28,095 nt of DNA from Vulcanimicrobiota bacterium (lineage in GTDB: Bacteria > Vulcanimicrobiota > Vulcanimicrobiia > Vulcanimicrobiales > Vulcanimicrobiaceae): positions 1 to 28,095 of the forward strand of contig PMFP01000047.1 in assembly GCA_003155175.1 (NCBI GenBank), written 5' to 3'. The notes beneath the pieces were generated by a model. That model was not told the DNA's origin and ran no database searches. It worked only from the letters and a program-made list of their open reading frames with translations. Both the position numbers and the translations under genes were made by a program. This document shows positions 1 to 6,154 of this stretch, one piece after another (position 1 is the first letter of the stretch; each line of letters begins with the position of its first letter).

Positions 1-417
1 CTCACGACCGTCAAGCAAGCCAAGGCCGACGGCCGCACGTGGATCGGACGCTTGGTCACCGGCAGCGTCGTCGGCGTCGAGCCCAGCATCATGGGCATCG
101 GGCCGGCGTTCGCGATCCCTAAGGCGCTCGCACGCGCCGGCATCACCGAGAGCGATCTCGCGACGATCGAGATCAACGAAGCGTTTGCGCCGCAAGTGCT
201 CGCGTGCCTGAAAGAACTCGGTCTGAACGGATCGTCGCACGCGCGCCTCAATCCGCACGGCGGTGCCATCTCGCTCGGACATCCGCTGGGCGCGTCGGGA
301 GCGCGGCTCGCGCTCACGGCGCTGCACGATCTGCGCGCACGCGGCGGCGGGTACGCCGTCGCGTCGGCGTGCATCGGCGGCGGTCAAGGCATTGCAGCAA
401 TCTTCGCCGTCGATTGA
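1..417 (+). CDS. Thiolase (acetyl-CoA acetyltransferase family), C-terminal part
   Basis: This is the C-terminal ~138 residues of a thiolase; the frame is open from base 1, so the gene begins before the window. The family cleaves 3-ketoacyl-CoA with CoA, or condenses two acetyl-CoA. Visible hallmarks are the NEAFAPQ segment, the NPHGGAISLGHPLGASGAR block carrying the catalytic His of GHP, and the ASACIGGGQG block carrying the second active-site Cys. The nucleophilic Cys of the N-terminal half lies outside. The product ends in FAVD followed by TGA. It lies near 3-hydroxyacyl-CoA dehydrogenase and enoyl-CoA hydratase genes on the opposite strand, so a role in beta-oxidation or butanoyl/acetoacetyl-CoA metabolism is inferred. 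Chain-length specificity (atoB-type or fadA-type) cannot be read from this part. Confidence 0.93.
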   Translation, partial: LTTVKQAKADGRTWIGRLVTGSVVGVEPSIMGIGPAFAIPKALARAGITESDLATIEINEAFAPQVLACLKELGLNGSSHARLNPHGGAISLGHPLGASGARLALTALHDLRARGGGYAVASACIGGGQGIAAIFAVD

Positions 418-955
418 TTCGCCGGACGAGAAACCGCCGCGCTCGCCGTTCGACCGCATCTGGGACGTTCTTGCCGTCGTTCTCATCGCGTTCGTCGCGT
501 GGCGCTTAATCGTGTCGCCGCGTTCGCTCGAAACCGCGTCCGCGGCTCCTCCCGCTCCGCACGTCGCGTTCGAACGCCTGGACGGGGGAACGTTCCGTCT
601 GGCGGATCAGCGCGGGCGGCTCGTGTTTCTCGACTTTTGGGCGTCGTGGTGCGCGCCGTGCAAACAGGAGCTGCCGCTGGTCGAAGCGTTTGCGCGCAGC
701 CATCCTGCGTCGGAGGTCGTCGCGGTGAACGTCGGCGAGCCGCGCTCGGTCGTGGCCGCGTTCGTGCGCCGGCATCCCATCCGCAACGTCGTGCTCGACC
801 CGGGCGCAACGTCGCAAGGTTACTTCCAAATCGAGGGCTTCCCGACGGTCGTGGTCGTCGGTCCGGAAGGCAAGATCCGCGCCACCTGGGCCGGCTTCAA
901 TCCCGCCATCGCGCTCGCGATGGCAAACGCCGAAAGTTCGCTCGTCAAGCGATAG
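392..955 (+). CDS. Membrane-anchored TlpA/ResA-type thioredoxin-like protein
   Basis: A predicted 187-aa thiol-disulfide oxidoreductase tethered to the outer face of the inner membrane. A short charged N-terminus precedes one membrane helix at about residues 24-42, followed by an Ala/Pro linker and a thioredoxin fold. The redox motif is FWASWCAPCK (Cys87 and Cys90 from the TTG start) and the cis-Pro loop is EGFPTVVVV. In the family such proteins reduce apocytochrome c or other exported protein thiols. The start is uncertain: TTG at 392 is the only plausible initiator close to the membrane helix and overlaps the thiolase end by 26 nt with no clear Shine-Dalgarno sequence; an ATG at 263 would add an implausible Arg-rich extension. 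Overlap with the thiolase suggests translational coupling, without an obvious functional link. Confidence 0.82.
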   Translation: MQQSSPSIDSPDEKPPRSPFDRIWDVLAVVLIAFVAWRLIVSPRSLETASAAPPAPHVAFERLDGGTFRLADQRGRLVFLDFWASWCAPCKQELPLVEAFARSHPASEVVAVNVGEPRSVVAAFVRRHPIRNVVLDPGATSQGYFQIEGFPTVVVVGPEGKIRATWAGFNPAIALAMANAESSLVKR

Positions 956-984
956 GTTATTCGAGAAAAGGAGACGAGAACGAT

Positions 985-1398
985 ATGGAGCGTGCTTTTT
1001 CTGCGGTCTTGCTGGCTATCGGGTTGATCGGCGCCGCGCCTAGTGGCCGCTCAGAACTCGAAGACCGCTTTGCGACTGGAACGATGTTGAATGCACCGGC
1101 CGCAGGCGCGCAATGCATGGGCTCCGACCTGGCGCTCGGGACCAGCGACTTAGCGACGGCCGCTCCGTCGGGCGTGCTCGGAAGCAAGGCCTCGTCGGTA
1201 GTAAACATTTGGGCGATTCGGCGCAAATCGGATGCGTCGATCGTCGGCTACGTGGCGAAGACATTCGACGGCGTCCTGTGGTACGAAGCGCCCGTAGAGG
1301 GTCTCAATGCACAGAAACTCGACGACGCCCAATCTCACATGTTGGCGAATCAGCCGTTAACGTTTACGAGTTGCTTCCAAAACGATCTACCAGTGTAG
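985..1398 (+). CDS. Small exported protein of unknown function
   Basis: A 137-aa protein starting at ATG 985 behind a strong Shine-Dalgarno sequence (AAAAGGAG at 966-973). The N-terminus has a single Arg and a hydrophobic stretch (residues 6-18) that looks like a signal peptide. The mature part has two cysteines (in QCMGS and TSCFQ), which could form a disulfide, fitting with the upstream thioredoxin-like gene. The middle (VVNIWAIRRKSDASIVGYVAKTF, split across about residues 70-95) has an alternating beta-strand pattern. I recognise no family. It ends 7 bp from the end of a convergent gene, leaving no space for a terminator between them. Confidence 0.75.
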   Translation: MERAFSAVLLAIGLIGAAPSGRSELEDRFATGTMLNAPAAGAQCMGSDLALGTSDLATAAPSGVLGSKASSVVNIWAIRRKSDASIVGYVAKTFDGVLWYEAPVEGLNAQKLDDAQSHMLANQPLTFTSCFQNDLPV

Positions 1399-1405
1399 AC
1401 GGGCT

Positions 1406-1906
1406 TTATCGATCGGAGCTCGTCGGGTCGCCGTCGATTTCGCCGATGATCCGGGTTTTCGCGGGGACGACGAACGCCGGCAGTGTGAAGTGCAACGTGT
1501 TTCCGCGAAGCGTGCCGGGAACGTCGACGACGTTGGGAACGGTGCGCGCCAGCGTCATCGAGTAGCGATACGATGGGTCGAGCTTGGACGGAAACGTCAC
1601 GTCCATCGTGCTGCCGCTCCCGACGCGAACGGGCGCGTTCGCGCCGAGATCCAGGTGAAAGAAGAACAGGCCGTCGGCGCCGGGCGAGGGCGCCATCTCC
1701 GTTTTCGTCGGCGCGCGGCCGTAAAACGAGACGGCCGTTCCCGGCGGGGCGTCGAGCGCGGTAAGGGATCCGGTCACCGCGTATCGGCCCGTCGTCTCGG
1801 GAGCGGCCGAGAACGTCAGCGCGCCGCCGGCGTGCGCGATCGCGACGAGCGCGAGTGCGAACGCGACGGACGCGACCAGCGAGCGCTGCGCTACGTGCCG
1901 CTCCAC
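1406..1906 (-). CDS. Exported protein of unknown function, last gene of the acyl-CoA operon
   Basis: A 166-aa protein with a clear signal peptide: positively charged start (MERHVAQR) then a hydrophobic core ending in AIAHA. The mature part is Thr/Pro/Gly rich with repeated beta-strand patterns, suggesting a small all-beta periplasmic domain; no cysteines and no family recognised. The start chosen is GTG at 1906, which overlaps the end of the enoyl-CoA hydratase gene by 16 nt; the reading frame stays open upstream to 2047, but that part is antisense-like Arg-rich sequence and would bury the signal peptide. It is probably co-transcribed with the two acyl-CoA enzymes, yet being exported it can hardly join their cytoplasmic reactions. 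Confidence 0.7.
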   Translation of the reverse strand: MERHVAQRSLVASVAFALALVAIAHAGGALTFSAAPETTGRYAVTGSLTALDAPPGTAVSFYGRAPTKTEMAPSPGADGLFFFHLDLGANAPVRVGSGSTMDVTFPSKLDPSYRYSMTLARTVPNVVDVPGTLRGNTLHFTLPAFVVPAKTRIIGEIDGDPTSSDR

Positions 1907-2688
1907 TGTGGTTTGCGCTTTTCGAGGAAAGCGCCGGTGCCTTCTTTGATGTCGGCCGTATTCACCAGCGTGCCGAATTCGATCGCCTCGAGTTCGAGCG
2001 CGTCGTCGAGCGAGAGGTGCGCGCCGCCGTGAATGACGCGTTTGCATGCCGCGATCGCCAGCGGTGCTTTGGTCGCGATGACGGTCCCGATGCGTTTGGC
2101 TTCGCCGAGCAGATCCGCAAGCGGCACGACTTTCTGAACCAAGCCGATGCGCAGCGCTTCGGCCGCGTCGATGATCTCGCCGGTGAGGCAGAGATACATC
2201 GCCATGCCTTTGCCGACGAGGCGTGTGGTTCGTTGCGAACCGCCGTAACCCGGAATGAGGCCGAGATTGACTTCGGGCTGCCCGAACTTCGCATTCTCAC
2301 TCGCGATGCGAACGTCACCCGCCATCGCGAGCTCGCAGCCGCCGCCGAGGGCGAAGCCGTTGACGGCCATGATGACGGGGATTCGCATGCGCTCGATCTG
2401 GCGCGTAACCGCTTGGCCCATGCGCGCCTGCTCGGCGCCGGCCGTCGCGCTCTCGAGCGCGTTGAGCTCGCCGATGTCGGCTCCGGCCGCGAAGGCTTTT
2501 TCGCCGGCGCCGGTGATGACGACGGCCCGAACGTCGGCGTTCCCGTTCAGCTCGACGAGCGCCAGCGAAAGCTCCGCTAAGAGCCGGCGGTTGAGGGCGT
2601 TGAGCACCTCCGGGCGGTTCAGCGTCACGACGGCGACCGGACCGTCCTTGTCCACGCGAAGGTGTTCGAAAATGCCGGCCTCACTCAT
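1891..2688 (-). CDS. Enoyl-CoA hydratase/isomerase family protein (crotonase)
   Basis: A 265-aa crotonase-superfamily enzyme, predicted to hydrate trans-2-enoyl-CoA to 3-hydroxyacyl-CoA. Motifs include the oxyanion-hole segment AFAAGADIGEL (residues about 65-75), the FALGGGCELAMAGD block with the first catalytic Glu, and FGQPEVNLGLIPGYGGSQR with the second Glu; both glutamates typical of true hydratases appear present. Length is usual for the family (about 260). ATG at 2688 overlaps the stop of the upstream dehydrogenase gene by 8 nt, so the two are translationally coupled. With the dehydrogenase it covers two consecutive beta-oxidation or crotonyl-CoA steps. Confidence 0.95.
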   Translation of the reverse strand: MSEAGIFEHLRVDKDGPVAVVTLNRPEVLNALNRRLLAELSLALVELNGNADVRAVVITGAGEKAFAAGADIGELNALESATAGAEQARMGQAVTRQIERMRIPVIMAVNGFALGGGCELAMAGDVRIASENAKFGQPEVNLGLIPGYGGSQRTTRLVGKGMAMYLCLTGEIIDAAEALRIGLVQKVVPLADLLGEAKRIGTVIATKAPLAIAACKRVIHGGAHLSLDDALELEAIEFGTLVNTADIKEGTGAFLEKRKPQWSGT

Positions 2689-3535
2689 AGTCGTAAAAGC
2701 CCTTCTTGGTCTTACGGCCGTAGCGCCCGGCCAGCACCATGCGCTTGAGCAGCGGCGGCGCGGCCATAATCGGATCCTTGAACTCGTCGAACATGATTTC
2801 AGAGATGTAGTACGTCGTGTCGAGCCCGACGAAGTCGAGCAGCTCGAACGGTCCCATCGGGTAGCCGCATCCCAGCTTCATGCCCTTGTCGATGTCTTCT
2901 TTCGAAGCTAGGCCTTGCTCGAGGCAGCGAATCGCGTAGAGCAAATACGGAATCAGCAGGCGGTTCACGACGAAGCCCGGGGTGTCTTGGGCAAGGATCG
3001 GTTCCTTGCCGAGTTTGATCGCAAAGGCGAAAAGATCGTCGACGACGTCCTGCGTGGTCGCGATGGTCTTGACGACCTCGACCAACTTCATCAGCGGCAC
3101 GGGATTGAAGAAGTGCAGCCCCGCGACGCGATTCGGGCGCTTGGTCTTGGCGGCGAGTTCGATGACGCAGAGGCTCGAGGTGTTGGTGCACAGGATCGCG
3201 TGCGGCGCGAGCAGAGCGTCGAGCTTTTGGAAGAGTTCGGTCTTCACGGCGACGTTTTCGACGATCGCCTCGATGATGAGGTCGCAATCCTTCATCGCCG
3301 CGACGTCGGTGGTGGCGACGATTCGCGCGAGCGTCGCGTCGCGGTCGGCGGGCGCTAGCTTGCCCTTTTCCACGAATTTCGCGAGCGAGGCGGCGATGGA
3401 CTTCATTCCGCGCTCCAGCGGCTCGGGAGCGACCTCCATGAGCACGACGTTGAAACCGGCCGACGCGCACGTTTGCGCGATGCCGTTCCCCATCAGTCCG
3501 GCGCCGCAGACGCCGACCGTACGAATCTCCGACAC
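2681..3535 (-). CDS. 3-hydroxybutyryl-CoA / 3-hydroxyacyl-CoA dehydrogenase
   Basis: A 284-aa NAD(P)-dependent dehydrogenase of the single-domain-pair type (Hbd/PaaH-like), oxidising 3-hydroxyacyl-CoA or reducing acetoacetyl-CoA. The N-terminal Rossmann motif is GVCGAGLMGNGIAQ (residues 8-21). The catalytic His lies in GLHFFNPVPLMKLVEVV and the C-terminal helical domain starts after GFVVNRLLIPYL. The start is GTG 3535, supported by an AAGAAGGAAC Shine-Dalgarno at 3541-3550 (complement). It is the first gene of a three-gene - strand operon and lies directly downstream of two tandem 22-bp repeats that could be its operator. Direction of the reaction in vivo cannot be told from sequence. Confidence 0.95.
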   Translation of the reverse strand: MSEIRTVGVCGAGLMGNGIAQTCASAGFNVVLMEVAPEPLERGMKSIAASLAKFVEKGKLAPADRDATLARIVATTDVAAMKDCDLIIEAIVENVAVKTELFQKLDALLAPHAILCTNTSSLCVIELAAKTKRPNRVAGLHFFNPVPLMKLVEVVKTIATTQDVVDDLFAFAIKLGKEPILAQDTPGFVVNRLLIPYLLYAIRCLEQGLASKEDIDKGMKLGCGYPMGPFELLDFVGLDTTYYISEIMFDEFKDPIMAAPPLLKRMVLAGRYGRKTKKGFYDYE

Positions 3536-3554
3536 AGATCGTTCCTTCTTTCTT

Positions 3555-3598
3555 ATGGTTTGATAAAGAGCGCGGGATGGTTTGGTAAAGGGCGCAGG
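3555..3598. repeat. Two tandem 22-bp direct repeats upstream of the hydroxyacyl-CoA dehydrogenase gene
   Basis: Copies at 3555-3576 and 3577-3598 share the core ATGGTTTGRTAAAG followed by RGCGCRGG, with three differences in 22 positions, all A/G changes. They sit 20-63 bp upstream of the GTG start of the - strand operon. A 22-bp period is about two helical turns, so a protein would meet both copies on the same face. This suggests an operator, inferred only from position and repetition. Confidence 0.6.
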
Positions 3599-3611
3599 GG
3601 CCTTCGTTGCG

Positions 3612-3640
3612 TTGCGGGTATGCCCCCTTTGACTTATACT
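3612..3640 (+). promoter_or_regulatory. Putative sigma-70-type promoter for phoU
   Basis: A -10-like TATACT at 3635-3640 is preceded by TTGCGG at 3612-3617 with a 17-bp spacer, in the divergent intergenic region, 72 bp upstream of the phoU GTG. The -10 matches the consensus in five of six positions; the -35 matches only its first three. The rest of the 176-bp region holds the tandem repeats and the two ribosome binding sites. Confidence 0.4.
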
Positions 3641-3711
3641 AAGGCTGACCGGATGGTGGCCGAGCCGTCATTGGTCGCGATTCCCCCATAGAGCAGGAGG
3701 ACCTGGAGACT

Positions 3712-4347
3712 GTGCGCACCGCGTATCACGAGGCGCTCGAAGCGACGCGCCTGGACGTCGTCCGACTGGGCGCGCTGGCCGTTGAAGCCGTACGAGGCGC
3801 CGTCGACGCGCTCGAACATCGCGATGCGAGCGCGGGCGCGCGCGTGGTCGCCGGAGACGACGCCGTGGACGACCTGCGTCGCCGCGTTGAATCGCATTGC
3901 ATCGAGCTCATCTGGCGCCAGCAGCCCGTTGCCGGAGAGTTGCGCGAGATCGCGGCGATGATCGAAATGGCGACCGACCTCGAGCGCGTTGCCGACTACG
4001 GCGTGGACATCGCCAAGAACGCCATCAAGCTCGCCGATCAGACGCTTCGACCGCAGAAGGTCGAGATCGATCGGATCGCCAGCGTTGCGACCGGCTTGCT
4101 CGCAGATGCCATGCGCGCGTATACCGAACGCGACGCCCAACTGGCAAGTTCGGTCATCGAACGCGACGACGAAGTGGACAAACTCTACAAGCGCAGCATC
4201 AAATTGTTGCAGCAGGAGATGCAGGCCGATCCCGAGCTGGTGCGCTCGGGCACGCGCTATCTGTTTATTCTGGCCTCGCTCGAACGCGTCGGCGATCGCG
4301 CCGGGAACATCGCCTGGCACACGAAGGGCATGATCGGCGCGGAGTGA
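3712..4347 (+). CDS. phoU: PhoU-like phosphate signalling/transport regulator
   Basis: A 211-aa protein made of two three-helix PhoU repeats. Each repeat carries the acidic metal-binding motif: MIEMATDLERVADYGVDIA (about residues 83-101) and ASLERVGDRAGNIAWHT near the C-terminus. PhoU restrains the PstSCAB transporter and the PhoR kinase. The start is GTG 3712 with an AGCAGGAGG Shine-Dalgarno at 3692-3700. No pst or phoBR gene is in the window; instead the stop overlaps the GTG of a PLP enzyme by 4 nt. The length is close to the usual ~215-235 residues. I am sure of the family, less so of the exact partner. Confidence 0.92.
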   Translation: MRTAYHEALEATRLDVVRLGALAVEAVRGAVDALEHRDASAGARVVAGDDAVDDLRRRVESHCIELIWRQQPVAGELREIAAMIEMATDLERVADYGVDIAKNAIKLADQTLRPQKVEIDRIASVATGLLADAMRAYTERDAQLASSVIERDDEVDKLYKRSIKLLQQEMQADPELVRSGTRYLFILASLERVGDRAGNIAWHTKGMIGAE

Positions 4348-5489
4348 CCGGACCGCCGCTTCCGCGCGACGACTTCGGCGTCACCACGACGCTCGTTTAC
4401 CTCAATCACGCCGCCGTCGGCGTTCTCCCTCGTCCGTCCGTCGTCGCGTTGCAAGCGTTCCTGGAGGCGCAGGCCTCGGGCGGCGTACTCGGCACCGCAC
4501 CTTACGAGATGCGGATGCCCGAGTACCGCGAGCGGTTGGCGCGCTACATCGGCGCAAGCGGCGAAGAGATCGCGTTGCTTCGGAGCACGAGCGAAGGCGC
4601 GTCCGCGATCGCCGGCGGCATAGATTGGAAGCCGGGCGATGAGTTGATCCTCTGCGACAACGAGTTTCCGTCCAACGTCATACCATGGCTGCCGATTCGC
4701 GAGCGCGGCGCGCACGTGCGATTTCTCGACGCCTCGCGCGAGCGGCTGACGCCCGCCGTGCTCGAGAAGACGATCGGCGAGCGCACGCGCGTTGTCGCGG
4801 TCTCGTGGGTGTCGTACCACGACGGGTACCGGCACGATCTGGCCGGGCTTGCCGAGGTCGCGCACCGGCACGGCGCGTGGCTCTGCGTGGACGCCATCCA
4901 GGGCCTGGGGGCTTTCCCGCTCGACGTGCGCGCGGCCGGCGTCGACGCGCTGTACGGCGCGGGCGCGAAGTGGATGCTCGCACTTCAAGGCGCAGGCTTT
5001 CTGTACGTGCGCGAAGACCTGATCGATCGACTCACGGTTGCGTCGCCGGGCTGGCGCTCCGTGGCCGACATGTGGGACTTCCACGCCTACGAGCAACCGT
5101 GGTCCCCGCACGCGCTACGGTACGAAGGCGGCACGCCGAATTTCATCGGCGCGCTCTCGCTCGAACGCGCGGTGGATCTCTTCGAGCGCTGCGGGCCGGA
5201 TCGCATCGCCGCGCACGTCCTGGCGCTGACGGACCGCTTGCACGAAGGACTCCTGCGTGCCGGTGCGGAGGTCCCGACGCAGCGCGGAGCAGGGATATCG
5301 TCGGGTATCGTGACATTCCGGATGCCGGGCCGCGATAGCGTCGAACTCGGGCGCGCCATGCAGCGCGAAGGGATCGTGACGACGTGGCGCCCCAGCGGCA
5401 TCCGCGTCGCCCCGCACGGCTACAACTCGCTCGACGAGATCGACACGGCACTCGACGTGCTCGGCGGTCTCGTGAAAGGAACACGATGA
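4344..5489 (+). CDS. Class V aminotransferase-fold PLP enzyme
   Basis: A 381-aa fold-type I PLP enzyme of the aminotransferase class V family (cysteine desulfurase, isopenicillin-N epimerase and selenocysteine lyase relatives). It opens with YLNHAAVGVLPRPS, the substrate/phosphate loop shared with that group; the pyridine-N Asp is in LCVDAIQGLGAFPLDV; the Schiff-base Lys is Lys209 in GAGAKWMLALQGAGFLYV. Near the C-terminus GIVTTWRPSGIRVAPHGYNS holds the carboxylate-binding Arg region. I do not see the flexible Cys loop of true IscS/SufS desulfurases, so the substrate is unknown. GTG 4344 overlaps the phoU stop (GTGA); the 3' end overlaps the next gene by 4 nt (ATGA), so three genes appear coupled. 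Confidence 0.88.
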   Translation: MTGPPLPRDDFGVTTTLVYLNHAAVGVLPRPSVVALQAFLEAQASGGVLGTAPYEMRMPEYRERLARYIGASGEEIALLRSTSEGASAIAGGIDWKPGDELILCDNEFPSNVIPWLPIRERGAHVRFLDASRERLTPAVLEKTIGERTRVVAVSWVSYHDGYRHDLAGLAEVAHRHGAWLCVDAIQGLGAFPLDVRAAGVDALYGAGAKWMLALQGAGFLYVREDLIDRLTVASPGWRSVADMWDFHAYEQPWSPHALRYEGGTPNFIGALSLERAVDLFERCGPDRIAAHVLALTDRLHEGLLRAGAEVPTQRGAGISSGIVTFRMPGRDSVELGRAMQREGIVTTWRPSGIRVAPHGYNSLDEIDTALDVLGGLVKGTR

Positions 5490-6154
5490 TCGGTCTCGTT
5501 CTTTCGGCACTCGTCGCTCAGGCGGCGCCCGCCGCGCGATTCCCCGCAGCCGGCACGTACAACTACACGGCGACGGTGGCCGGCAAGAACGCCGGACAGA
5601 TGGCGCTGACCGTATCCTCCTCAGCGACGGGTGGGCTCACGCTCGCCGAGAACGCGTCGGGAAGCTTCAGCGGAACGCCCGCAACGGCCAAGTCCACGAT
5701 GCTCTTAGCGCCGGATTTGTCGCTGACCGGGTATTCGGCGAACTACGTCGTCGGCGCGCGTAACATGCAGGCGAATATCGCCTTCAAGGGCACGACTGCG
5801 ATCGTAACCGGCGCGGCTGGCGATACGCAAACCATGACTCTCGCCGCAGATGCCAATCATTTCTGCGTGATCGATCCCGGACTGCTCTCCGGCTTCTTTG
5901 CCGCGCCCGCGCAGATGTCGGCGTGGAACGACAAGCCGGTCATCGCGATCGTTCCCGCGTTCGGCCAGAGCGTGCCGCTGACCGTCGGCTCCACAACCGC
6001 TCCGGCGACGCGACCCGCGAACGTACCGGCGAGCGACGCCTATCTCTCGCTGGCCGGACCGGTGACGGTCGGCCTCTGGTACGATCCGTCGTCCTTGGTC
6101 GTCGACGAGATCGACGTGCCGTCGCAGAATGCGACGATCACGCGCACGCGTTAA
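5486..6154 (+). CDS. Exported protein of unknown function
   Basis: A 222-aa protein beginning at ATG 5486 behind GAAAGGAAC (5474-5482). A short hydrophobic leader ending near VAQAAPA looks like a signal peptide, although it lacks N-terminal positive charges. The mature part is rich in Thr, Ala and Ser with many short beta-strand patterns (TYNYTATVAG, GQMALTVSSS), resembling the lipid-binding beta-sheet proteins of DUF3108/DUF6134 type; that likeness is weak and is only a suggestion. It is coupled to the class V enzyme by an ATGA overlap and ends immediately beside the stop codon of the convergent gene. Confidence 0.75.
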   Translation: MIGLVLSALVAQAAPAARFPAAGTYNYTATVAGKNAGQMALTVSSSATGGLTLAENASGSFSGTPATAKSTMLLAPDLSLTGYSANYVVGARNMQANIAFKGTTAIVTGAAGDTQTMTLAADANHFCVIDPGLLSGFFAAPAQMSAWNDKPVIAIVPAFGQSVPLTVGSTTAPATRPANVPASDAYLSLAGPVTVGLWYDPSSLVVDEIDVPSQNATITRTR

